A stretch of DNA of 37,479 nucleotides from an uncultured Fidelibacterota bacterium (GTDB taxonomy: Bacteria > Fidelibacterota > Marinisomatia > Marinisomatales > Marinisomataceae): NCBI GenBank assembly GCA_902575395.1, contig CACGRA010000006.1, positions 1 through 37,479 on the forward strand, read 5' to 3'. The translations under genes and the position numbers were made by a program. Shown here in pieces: positions 30,125 to 37,479 of the stretch; within the stretch, counting starts at the first letter, position 1; each line of letters opens with the position of its first letter. The notes below the pieces were generated by a model that was given only the letters and a program-made list of their open reading frames with translations, was not told the origin of the DNA and made no database searches.

Positions 30125-30704
30125 TATATACAAAAGAATAGTTATAGTATTTTTACTGCTATCAATTTCATTAGGACAAGGGAAAAACCATAACCTTAAT
30201 TTCCTTTTTGCAAATAATGCTTATGGTCTTGCATATGAGTATCAAAAATTTGTAAAAAATGATTTTTCTATTGGAGCTGATATTCGATTCTATGATATCA
30301 GAGAAGATGAATACCCTGTGTATGATCCATTTTTTAATCAATATAGTGTTTCTGGAGAGAAGAGCATCCTAATGTTTCCTATGTATTTGAAATTGACTTA
30401 CTATCCTTTTCAAGGAAAGATAGCAAACAACTTCCAACCATTCTTAATGTTATCATTTGGACCATTTTTATCAGTTGATGGAGATGAAGATGCTGGAAGT
30501 TTTTCAGATAAATGGTCTGGAGCACCTACTCAAATTAATTTTGGAGGTTCAATTGGTTTTGGCGTTAATCTAAAAACAGATCAAGCATCAGGCTTTTCTT
30601 TTGGGATTGGCTATGACCATTTACAAGTAGATGAACCAATACATGATAAAGAAGATTTTGGTGGTGCATTTCTCTATTTACAATACAGATTAGGCCGTGA
30701 GTAA
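30117..30704 (+). CDS. Predicted outer-membrane beta-barrel protein
   Basis: Signal peptide ...ISLGQ; alternating amphipathic strands; C-terminal GGAFLYLQYRLGRE. Confidence 0.65.
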   Translation: MNNIYKRIVIVFLLLSISLGQGKNHNLNFLFANNAYGLAYEYQKFVKNDFSIGADIRFYDIREDEYPVYDPFFNQYSVSGEKSILMFPMYLKLTYYPFQGKIANNFQPFLMLSFGPFLSVDGDEDAGSFSDKWSGAPTQINFGGSIGFGVNLKTDQASGFSFGIGYDHLQVDEPIHDKEDFGGAFLYLQYRLGRE

Positions 30705-31419
30705 TTTTTTCTTTATAAGTAAGAAAAATATTCAAAAGAATAATTTCCAATTTGACAGTGATGAATCTCATCACTTGATTAATGTGATGCGGTTGAAGAT
30801 AGGTGCAGAAATTTGTTTCACTGATGGAGAAGGCAATTCTTATATTGGATCAATTTCTTCATTTGATAATGATATAGTGTCAGGAAATATTCTTGATACC
30901 CATAACAATAAGAATGAATTGAATTACCATATTCATCTTGGTTTACCTGTTATAAAAAAATCTAGAATTAAGATTGCTATTGAAAAGTCTGTAGAATCTG
31001 GGGTAAAGCAGATTACACCACTATCCCTTGAAAGATCGCTTAGACAAAATATTTCTATAGAAAGATTAAATTCAATTTCAAAGTCTGCAGTTAAGCAATC
31101 TATGCGAAGTATTGTCCCTGTTATTAATCCTGTGTCTTCTTTATCAGATTGGTATGATCCAAATGCTCTTAATATTGCATGTATAATAGGCGCAGACAAA
31201 AGACTTAGTGGATTTAAAGATCAAATTTTAAAATCTGTTAATGATAAGAAAAAAATTTGCTTATTGATTGGTCCAGAAGGAGATTTTTCTAATAAAGAAA
31301 AAGAGTTTATTTATGATAATAAATTCATTAAAGTTAGCCTTGGTAATACTATTTTAAGAACTGAAACAGCAATTATATCTGTTTTATCAATTTTGAATGA
31401 ATTAATAGAGTATGAGTAA
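30697..31419 (+). CDS. rsmE: 16S rRNA m3U1498 methyltransferase RsmE
   Basis: HHLINVMRLKIGAEICFTDGEG...IKIAIEKSVESGVKQITPL...LLIGPEGDFSNKE...SLGNTILRTETA. Confidence 0.93.
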   Translation: MSNFFFISKKNIQKNNFQFDSDESHHLINVMRLKIGAEICFTDGEGNSYIGSISSFDNDIVSGNILDTHNNKNELNYHIHLGLPVIKKSRIKIAIEKSVESGVKQITPLSLERSLRQNISIERLNSISKSAVKQSMRSIVPVINPVSSLSDWYDPNALNIACIIGADKRLSGFKDQILKSVNDKKKICLLIGPEGDFSNKEKEFIYDNKFIKVSLGNTILRTETAIISVLSILNELIEYE

Positions 31420-31756
31420 AACAATCTTCGAAAAAATTATTGATAAAGAAATTCCTTCTGACATTATTTATGAAGATGATTTGTTAATCGCAATCAAAGA
31501 TATTAATCCAGTAGCTCCTGTACATTTACTTATTATTCCTAAGAAAGTTATTCCTACTTTAAACGATTTGTCAAAAGAAGACTCTATTATTGTTGGTAAG
31601 ATGGTTAGTCTCGCAAAGGATTTAGCAAAGAAACTTGATATTGATAAAACAGGTTATAGAACTGTTTTCAATTGCAATGATCATGGTGGACAAACTGTTT
31701 ATCATATACATCTCCACTTAATAGGTGGTAGAAAAATGAATTGGCCACCAGGATAG
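31412..31756 (+). CDS. HIT-family protein
   Basis: IFEKIIDKEIPSDIIYEDD...PVAPVHLLIIPK...GGQTVYHIHLHLIGGRKMNWPPG. Confidence 0.94.
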   Translation: MSKTIFEKIIDKEIPSDIIYEDDLLIAIKDINPVAPVHLLIIPKKVIPTLNDLSKEDSIIVGKMVSLAKDLAKKLDIDKTGYRTVFNCNDHGGQTVYHIHLHLIGGRKMNWPPG

Positions 31757-31759
31757 AAT

Positions 31760-33889
31760 ATGCATATTTCAAAAATAGAAGTATTTGGTTTTAAATCTTT
31801 CGCAAAAAAACAAACTGTTGTTTTTAATAGTGGCATTACTGGTATTGTTGGACCGAACGGTTGCGGAAAAACTAATATTGTTGATGCAATTCGTTGGGTT
31901 TTAGGAGAACAAAGAGTTTCAAGATTGAGAGGATCTAAAATGGAAGATGTTATTTTCAATGGTGCATCTAATATTAAACCTCTTGGATTTTGTGAAGTTT
32001 ATTTGACTGTTCAAAATGATAAGGGCATCTTACCTCTTGAATATACAGAAGTTGAAATTGGCAGGAAGCTGTATCGAAGTGGAGAGAGCGAATATTTTAT
32101 TAATAGAAATTCATGTAGACTGAAAGATATATATAACCTTTTTGTAGATACCGGCATGAGCTCAGATGCTTACTCTGTTATAGAGTTAAATATGATTGAG
32201 CAGATTCTTTCTAATAAAGACAATAATAGAATTGCCATGTTTGAAGAAGCTGCTGGTGTTAATAAATATAAATCACAGAGACGTTCAGCGTTGAAAAAAT
32301 TTGATTTGAATAGTAGAGATTTAGAAAGAATTGATGATATTATTCTTGAGATAGAAATGCATGTTAAGAGCCTTGAATTACAATTAAAAAGATTTAAAAG
32401 ACATGAAAAATTGAGTAAAAAATTGCAAGATTTAGAAATAGAATTTGCTCAAGCAAAAATAACTGACTTAAATAAACAAATTAAACCTTTACAATCTCTT
32501 CTTAATAAGAAGAATAAAGCTTTAAATAAAAATTCTTCAAAAAAGAAATTGGAAGACCTAGATCTTGCTGGAGCTAAAAAAGATTATTTAAAGAAAAAAG
32601 AAGAATTCAATAAAGCTCAACAGAAAGTTGATGATTTGACAGCAGAGCTATTAAGTAGAGTTGAACAAAAAACCGATGAATCTTCCAAAGGTATTAGCAT
32701 ATTAGAAGATGAATTGCAGAAGAAAATTGAGCAATTAAATAAATTTGATAAAGATTACATTAAAATAGTTTCAGATTGCAATGAATGTGGGGAGCCTCTC
32801 AAAATTATTTCTGAATGTAGCAATTGTGGGAAAGTTGAATTAGACAAAAATTACACTATAATTGAAACTGACCAAAAATATGATAAACTAAAAGAAAGCG
32901 TTAACGACTATAAAAACAAAATTAAGTCATACAATAAAGAAAAAGAATTTGATCTAACAAAGCTTGATAATTCAATCAAAGATATTCAGAAAAAAATTGA
33001 TACTGTAAAATCAGAAGTAAAAAGAAAAGAAAATGCTGCAAATGATGCATTTAAAAAAATGGAAACTATTCGCGCCAAGATAGATTCAGATAGATTCAGT
33101 CAACAGGATGTATTTAATGAGATTAAAAATGCAGAAATGAAGATTGCAGAACTCAATATTAGAAGTGAACAAATAGAAGAACAAATAAAAGAGAAGTTTG
33201 GCGAAGATATTAAAATGAAATCTATAAAGAAATATGACTTATCAGATTTGTTATATAATATAGAAAAAACAAAAAGAAGTATCGAGGCGATTGGTCCAAT
33301 TAATTGGGCAGTTGCTGATGAATATGACGAACAAAGCAGTAGGCTAAAATTATTACAATCTCAAAGAGAAGATCTTATCGAATCAGAAAAAAATCTTAGA
33401 GAAGCTATAGATAAAATTGATAATGTTGCGAAAAAACAGTTCTTAAAAACATTTGAGGAGATAAAGAGTAATTTTGAAGTCATGTTTGAAAGATTTTTTT
33501 CGGGAGGAAAAGGTACAGTTGATTTAAGTGATATTGATGATCCATTAAATTCTGAAATTATAATATCTGCTCAACCTCCAGGAAAAAAGAATAATTCATT
33601 AAGAATGCTTTCAGCTGGCGAAAAATCTTTAACAGCTATTGCATTGCTTTTTGCGATATATCAATATAAACCTAGTCCTTTTTGTATTTTAGATGAGGTT
33701 GATGCTCCTCTTGATGATATTAATATAAATAAGTTTACAAAAGTCATAAAAGATTACAGTAAGAATACTCAATTTATAATGGTAACTCATAATAAGTTAA
33801 CTATGGAATCAACTGATTGTATTTATGGTGTTACTTCAGAAAAAAAGGGTGTTTCTAAGGTTATTTCAATTGATTTTGATGAAAAATAA
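31760..33889 (+). CDS. SMC-family ATPase, short form (709 aa) with central CxxC-x9-CxxC module instead of a hinge
   Basis: Walker A GPNGCGKTNIVDAIRWVLGEQ, signature LSAGEKSLTAIALLFA, Walker B FCILDEVDAPLDD; C340-C343-C353-C356 at the protein midpoint. Confidence 0.9.
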   Translation: MHISKIEVFGFKSFAKKQTVVFNSGITGIVGPNGCGKTNIVDAIRWVLGEQRVSRLRGSKMEDVIFNGASNIKPLGFCEVYLTVQNDKGILPLEYTEVEIGRKLYRSGESEYFINRNSCRLKDIYNLFVDTGMSSDAYSVIELNMIEQILSNKDNNRIAMFEEAAGVNKYKSQRRSALKKFDLNSRDLERIDDIILEIEMHVKSLELQLKRFKRHEKLSKKLQDLEIEFAQAKITDLNKQIKPLQSLLNKKNKALNKNSSKKKLEDLDLAGAKKDYLKKKEEFNKAQQKVDDLTAELLSRVEQKTDESSKGISILEDELQKKIEQLNKFDKDYIKIVSDCNECGEPLKIISECSNCGKVELDKNYTIIETDQKYDKLKESVNDYKNKIKSYNKEKEFDLTKLDNSIKDIQKKIDTVKSEVKRKENAANDAFKKMETIRAKIDSDRFSQQDVFNEIKNAEMKIAELNIRSEQIEEQIKEKFGEDIKMKSIKKYDLSDLLYNIEKTKRSIEAIGPINWAVADEYDEQSSRLKLLQSQREDLIESEKNLREAIDKIDNVAKKQFLKTFEEIKSNFEVMFERFFSGGKGTVDLSDIDDPLNSEIIISAQPPGKKNNSLRMLSAGEKSLTAIALLFAIYQYKPSPFCILDEVDAPLDDININKFTKVIKDYSKNTQFIMVTHNKLTMESTDCIYGVTSEKKGVSKVISIDFDEK

Positions 33890-33970
33890 ATTATTTGTAG
33901 TATTCAATCCTTTTCTACAAATTACGCGTGTTTTATTAATTGAAGAAAATTAAATGGAAAAATAAAAGAT

Positions 33971-34654
33971 ATGGCGACAAAAATTAGATTTAAAAGAATA
34001 GGAAGAAGAAATAGACCTTTCTATAGATTAGTAGTTATTGATTCTCGAAAAAGAAGAGATGGTGCACCAATTGAACAATTAGGTTGGTATGATCCTATAA
34101 AAACCGATAAAGATTCTAATTTTAATTTTAATGAAGAAAGAATTATTCATTGGTTAAAAGAGGGAGCTCAAACTTCAGATCCAGTTAACAAATTAATGAA
34201 AAGATCAGGTCTTGCTTACAGATGGCATTTAATAAAGCAAGGTTTATCAGATAGTGAAATAGAAAAAGCTCTTCAAAAATGGAAAGAAGAAAGAGCTAAG
34301 ATTGTAGAAGATAGAAAAAAAGCAAGAATTGAAAGAAAAGCTAAAAGAAAAGAAGAAAAAGCTTCTAAAGAAGTTGTAGAGGAAGCTCCGGCAGAAGAAG
34401 CTCCAGCTGAGGAAGCACCTGCAGAAGAAGAAGCTCCAGTAGAAGAAGCGCCAACAGAAGAATTATCTACTGAAGAACCAGTAGAAGAATCACAAGAGGA
34501 AACACCAGCAGAGGAAACTCCAGCTGAAGACAATCAAGAAGAAGCTCCAGTAGAAGAAACTCCTACTGAAGAGCCAGCCGAAGAAGTATCAGAAGAAGAA
34601 TCGGCACCTGAAGAAGATTCAGCTGAAGAAGCTGAAGAGTCCTCCAAAGAATAA
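33971..34654 (+). CDS. rpsP: 30S ribosomal protein S16 with long acidic Ala/Glu/Pro-rich C-terminal extension
   Basis: IRFKRIGRRNRPFYRLVVIDSRKRRDGAPIEQLGWYDP; then EEAPAEEAPAEE-type tail. Confidence 0.96.
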   Translation: MATKIRFKRIGRRNRPFYRLVVIDSRKRRDGAPIEQLGWYDPIKTDKDSNFNFNEERIIHWLKEGAQTSDPVNKLMKRSGLAYRWHLIKQGLSDSEIEKALQKWKEERAKIVEDRKKARIERKAKRKEEKASKEVVEEAPAEEAPAEEAPAEEEAPVEEAPTEELSTEEPVEESQEETPAEETPAEDNQEEAPVEETPTEEPAEEVSEEESAPEEDSAEEAEESSKE

Positions 34655-34662
34655 TTAATTTT

Positions 34663-34750
34663 GGAGAGGTGGCTGAGCGGCTGAAAGCGCACGCTTGGAA
34701 AGCGTGTTTACGTTAATAGCGTAACCAGGGTTCGAATCCCTGTCTCTCCG
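34663..34750 (+). tRNA. tRNA-Ser(GGA)
   Basis: GGAGAGG...GCTTGGAAAGC...long variable arm...GGTTCGAATCC...TCTCTCC G; CCA not encoded. Confidence 0.95.
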
Positions 34751-34752
34751 CA

Positions 34753-35208
34753 ATGAATATTAAAAATTTTATTTTTGATGAACATTGGAATTTCATTTGT
34801 GAAATTCATGATGCAGCAAGGCCTGGTGAATTAGAAGGATCAGCGCCTCAGAAAGCGTTTGTTCCATTAGAAAAATGTTATAAAGAAGAAAAGCTTCTTG
34901 AGGATAAAATTTATGTTGGAGAAGTAGATAATAAAATAGTTGGTTTTGTCGCATTCAACTCTTCTAATATTACATGGCTTTATGTTCATCCAAATTTTCA
35001 AGGTAAAGGTTATGGTAGACAGTTATTGCAATTTGTAGTAAAAAAGACAGAACAACCAACTAAAGTCCTAGTTTTAAATAATAATTCAAAAGCAATCTCT
35101 CTTTATAAAAGTGAAGGATTTGTTATATTGGAATCTACTAAAGGCACTATTCCAATTGCTAATGTTGATGTTGAGTGCTATAGAATGATATTGCAATTAC
35201 AAAAATAA
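34753..35208 (+). CDS. GNAT-family N-acetyltransferase
   Basis: ITWLYVHPNFQGKGYGRQLLQFV...VLVLNNNSKAISLYKSEGFVIL. Confidence 0.88.
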   Translation: MNIKNFIFDEHWNFICEIHDAARPGELEGSAPQKAFVPLEKCYKEEKLLEDKIYVGEVDNKIVGFVAFNSSNITWLYVHPNFQGKGYGRQLLQFVVKKTEQPTKVLVLNNNSKAISLYKSEGFVILESTKGTIPIANVDVECYRMILQLQK

Positions 35209-35225
35209 ACAAGTTATATTAAGCC

Positions 35226-35414
35226 ATGTTTAAACCATTAAATGAACTCAAACACAACACTAGAAAGCATGGTTTAAAATATGCTTTAAAAGAACTTTTC
35301 AAAAAGTATGGATGGAAAGTCGGAGTAGCATTATTTTTTTATTATCTGATTCGAGATGTCACCCTTTACATTATTATCCCATATCTTATCTATCAAGGTT
35401 TGATGCAAGGATAA
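35226..35414 (+). CDS. Small membrane protein, unknown function
   Basis: 62-aa ORF with basic N-terminus and one TM segment; convergent with the next gene. Confidence 0.55.
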   Translation: MFKPLNELKHNTRKHGLKYALKELFKKYGWKVGVALFFYYLIRDVTLYIIIPYLIYQGLMQG

Positions 35415-35417
35415 TCT

Positions 35418-35924
35418 TTAAATCATTAAATAAAAAACAAAGATTAAGATTAACAAAGATTTCATTGATTTGCTTATTACATAGCCCCAAGTTGTGCTTT
35501 TTGCAATATTGCTAGCTTTTTTGTCATCTGCTCCCATTATGCTTTCATTGTAGTATGTTAGTAAATATGCCCCTACAATCAACCCAATAAATCCACCAAT
35601 AATTGGTAATATAGTATTGCCTATAATAGCACCTAAAATTGCACCTACAATGGATATAAACGCTGATGAATTTTTTCCACCATAAATCTTTACCATAACA
35701 GCGTTTAATAGAAATTCAATTATTTCTGCAATAATAAATATGCACAACATCCATAAGAGATAGTTTTCAGGCAAATTGAGAGAATAATGGAAAGTTGTTT
35801 CTAGAAAAAAATCAAACAAAAAAATCAATAATAAAAAAAGAAAAGTTCCTGGTAGGTTAATCCATGCCAGTATAATGCCTATAATAGCCATCAAGGCTAT
35901 TATTCCAATCATTATATTATCCAT
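35418..35924 (-). CDS. DUF456-like membrane protein
   Basis: Multi-TM; glycine-rich helices AFISIVGAILGAIIGNTILPIIGGFIGLIVGAYL typical of DUF456. Confidence 0.7.
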   Translation of the reverse strand: MDNIMIGIIALMAIIGIILAWINLPGTFLFLLLIFLFDFFLETTFHYSLNLPENYLLWMLCIFIIAEIIEFLLNAVMVKIYGGKNSSAFISIVGAILGAIIGNTILPIIGGFIGLIVGAYLLTYYNESIMGADDKKASNIAKSTTWGYVISKSMKSLLILIFVFYLMI

Positions 35925-35932
35925 TTATATAG

Positions 35933-36664
35933 TTATTTTCTAAGCATTCCTGCTATAGAGAAGATTTCAAATTCAACTTCTATTTCATCACGAATAACAC
36001 GATCTTTTGTTGTGTCTCTAACAGAACGTAATTGATTCCAGAACGAATCAGGGTTTCCCATATGCATCTCAGACCTATATTGGATACCGAAATCAGCTCT
36101 ATTAAATATTATAGTTCCTGTTGCTTTTTTAATTGGTGAATCCAAGTCAATTTCTGCATCAAATGTAATAGGTTTTTTGACGCCTTTGATAGTTAGGTTG
36201 CCTTCAATTTTTACTTTATATAAATCTGATGATGTTTTACCCATTATTTTTGATGTTTGTATATCTAAAGTAGCAGTAGGAAAGAGATCTACATGAAAAA
36301 AATCATCACCTCTCAAATGTCCAACAAGACGTTCTCCTTTTCCAGGTTCCATATCTGTATTTTTCATGCTCATCATATTTACTTGAATTTTTCCTCTTGT
36401 GAAGTTTTTATCTTGATTAATAAGTAGTCTTCCTTGTTTTATTTTTAACGTACCAGTGTGATCGTTATTAACAAATTTTAGTCCACCTTTCCATCTTAAA
36501 ACACTCTTCTTACTATCTAAGATAATTGTTGCTGCTATATTGTCATCAACTAACTGTTTCATAGGAGCCGTTGATTTTTTTGGCGTTATTTTTTTTCCTT
36601 CTAATTCTAATCCTTGTGCCGATACAATCGTGCAGAAGATTGAGAGATAAATTATTTTTTTCAT
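35933..36664 (-). CDS. YceI-like lipid-binding-fold exported protein
   Basis: Signal peptide ...VSAQ; HTGTLKIKQGRLLI...HLRGDDFFHVDLFPTATLDI...YKVKIEGNLTIKGVKKPITFDAEI. Confidence 0.8.
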   Translation of the reverse strand: MKKIIYLSIFCTIVSAQGLELEGKKITPKKSTAPMKQLVDDNIAATIILDSKKSVLRWKGGLKFVNNDHTGTLKIKQGRLLINQDKNFTRGKIQVNMMSMKNTDMEPGKGERLVGHLRGDDFFHVDLFPTATLDIQTSKIMGKTSSDLYKVKIEGNLTIKGVKKPITFDAEIDLDSPIKKATGTIIFNRADFGIQYRSEMHMGNPDSFWNQLRSVRDTTKDRVIRDEIEVEFEIFSIAGMLRK

Positions 36665-36694
36665 TTGTTTCCCTTTAATTTTTTATCCAATAAA

Positions 36695-36723
36695 TTGCGA
36701 CGCAAAAAATTACTATATATAAA
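36695..36723 (+). promoter_or_regulatory. Candidate sigma70-type promoter for tRNA-Ser(TGA)-gltX
   Basis: TTGCGA (36695-36700), 17-bp spacer, TATAAA (36718-36723), about 27 bp before the tRNA. Confidence 0.45.
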
Positions 36724-36749
36724 CAATCCATACAATTAAATTTAATCTA

Positions 36750-36836
36750 GGAGGCGTGGCAGAGCGGTTGAATGCACTGGTCTTGAAAACCAGCAAGGGT
36801 GCAAGCCCTTCGTAGGTTCGAATCCTACCGCCTCCG
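36750..36836 (+). tRNA. tRNA-Ser(TGA)
   Basis: GGAGGCG...GGTCTTGAAAACC...long variable arm...GGTTCGAATCC...CGCCTCC G; CCA not encoded. Confidence 0.95.
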
Positions 36837-36838
36837 CA

Positions 36839-37479
36839 ATGAATAAACCTATCGTCAGATTTGCCCCTAGCCCAACAGGTTATTTGCATATTGGAGGAGC
36901 TAGAACAGCGTTGTTTAATTGGTTGTATGCAAAAAAGAATAATGGGACATTCTTATTGCGTATTGAAGATACGGATACCGAACGTTCTGAACAAAAATAT
37001 GTTGATCAAATTTCTGATGCATTACAGTGGTTAGGGTTATCATGGGATGATGATGTTGTGTATCAATCTTCAAATATTGAACGCCATCAATCTGTTGTTA
37101 ATTCAATGATACAGAATGGAACGGCATATCGATGTTTTCTTACTAAAGAGGAATTAGATAGTCTTCGTGAAAAATCCGAACAAAACAAAGAAGTATTTCG
37201 TGTTCCAAAAACGTATAGAGATTACACAGAAAGTCAACAACAAGATTTAGTTGATCAAGGCAAACCATTTACAGTACGGCTAAAAATTCCTGATGGTGTA
37301 ACAGAATTTGATGATTTAGTATATGGAAATATTAAAGTCAATAATAGCGATTTAGATGATTTTATTATTGCAAGATCAGATGGAACTCCAACTTATAATT
37401 TTGTAGTAACGATTGATGATTCTGACATGAATATTACTCATGTTATACGAGGAGATGATCATTTAGCAAATACACCAAA
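36839..37479 (+). CDS. gltX: Glutamyl-tRNA synthetase, N-terminal part (truncated by window end)
   Basis: Manual translation MNKPIVRFAPSPTGYLHIGGARTALFNWLYAKKNNGTFLLRIEDTDTERSE...; HIGH-type motif HIGG; open to the window end, absent from the ORF track. Confidence 0.94.
   Translation, partial: MNKPIVRFAPSPTGYLHIGGARTALFNWLYAKKNNGTFLLRIEDTDTERSEQKYVDQISDALQWLGLSWDDDVVYQSSNIERHQSVVNSMIQNGTAYRCFLTKEELDSLREKSEQNKEVFRVPKTYRDYTESQQQDLVDQGKPFTVRLKIPDGVTEFDDLVYGNIKVNNSDLDDFIIARSDGTPTYNFVVTIDDSDMNITHVIRGDDHLANTP

Noticed and set aside
31760-33889. SMC shortness explained by pseudogenisation or frameshift
   Set aside because: The reading frame is intact end to end with both ATPase halves and a symmetric centre. 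A clean in-frame deletion or misassembly cannot be fully excluded without relatives, but would not readily create a midpoint double-CxxC.

Overview
AT-rich bacterial window dominated by housekeeping genes. Signal peptides ending in ...(A/G)Q, DNPR-type MurE, large-insert IspG and the AE-tailed S16 suggest an FCB-group-like (e.g. Marinimicrobia-type) genome, but that assignment is inference. Order on the window: 3' end of ftsQ, ftsA, ftsZ, terminator, small coiled-coil protein, M23 peptidase, miaB, lapA-like, TPR (lapB-like), SPOR protein, (-) OPT transporter, small His/Cys protein, TonB receptor with two His/Asp-rich tracts, polA, alr, (-) YwqK/MORN-like tail-anchored protein, tRNA-fMet, M19 dipeptidase lipoprotein, (-) TrmH/RlmB methyltransferase, ArfB-like protein, unknown, murE, murF, mraY, ispG, mscS, dut, groES, groEL, folK, dNK, small membrane protein missing from the ORF track, OM protein, rsmE, HIT, SMC-like ATPase, rpsP, tRNA-Ser(GGA), GNAT, small membrane protein, (-) DUF456-like, (-) YceI-like, tRNA-Ser(TGA), 5' part of gltX. 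No mobile element, CRISPR array or classical defence island was seen. Most unusual items: (1) a 709-aa SMC with canonical heads and shortened arms, whose midpoint carries a CxxC-x9-CxxC zinc-ribbon-like module where the hinge should be; (2) a GroES with a six-cysteine insert at the roof-hairpin position; (3) two tRNA-Ser genes that each end exactly 2 nt before an ATG, giving tRNA-punctuated near-leaderless mRNAs; (4) a perfect 14-bp hairpin containing the polA start codon; (5) a possible metal-acquisition locus (His/Asp-rich TonB receptor, small His/Cys protein, OPT transporter); (6) a 74-nt terminator-like element on the minus strand ahead of the YwqK-like gene.
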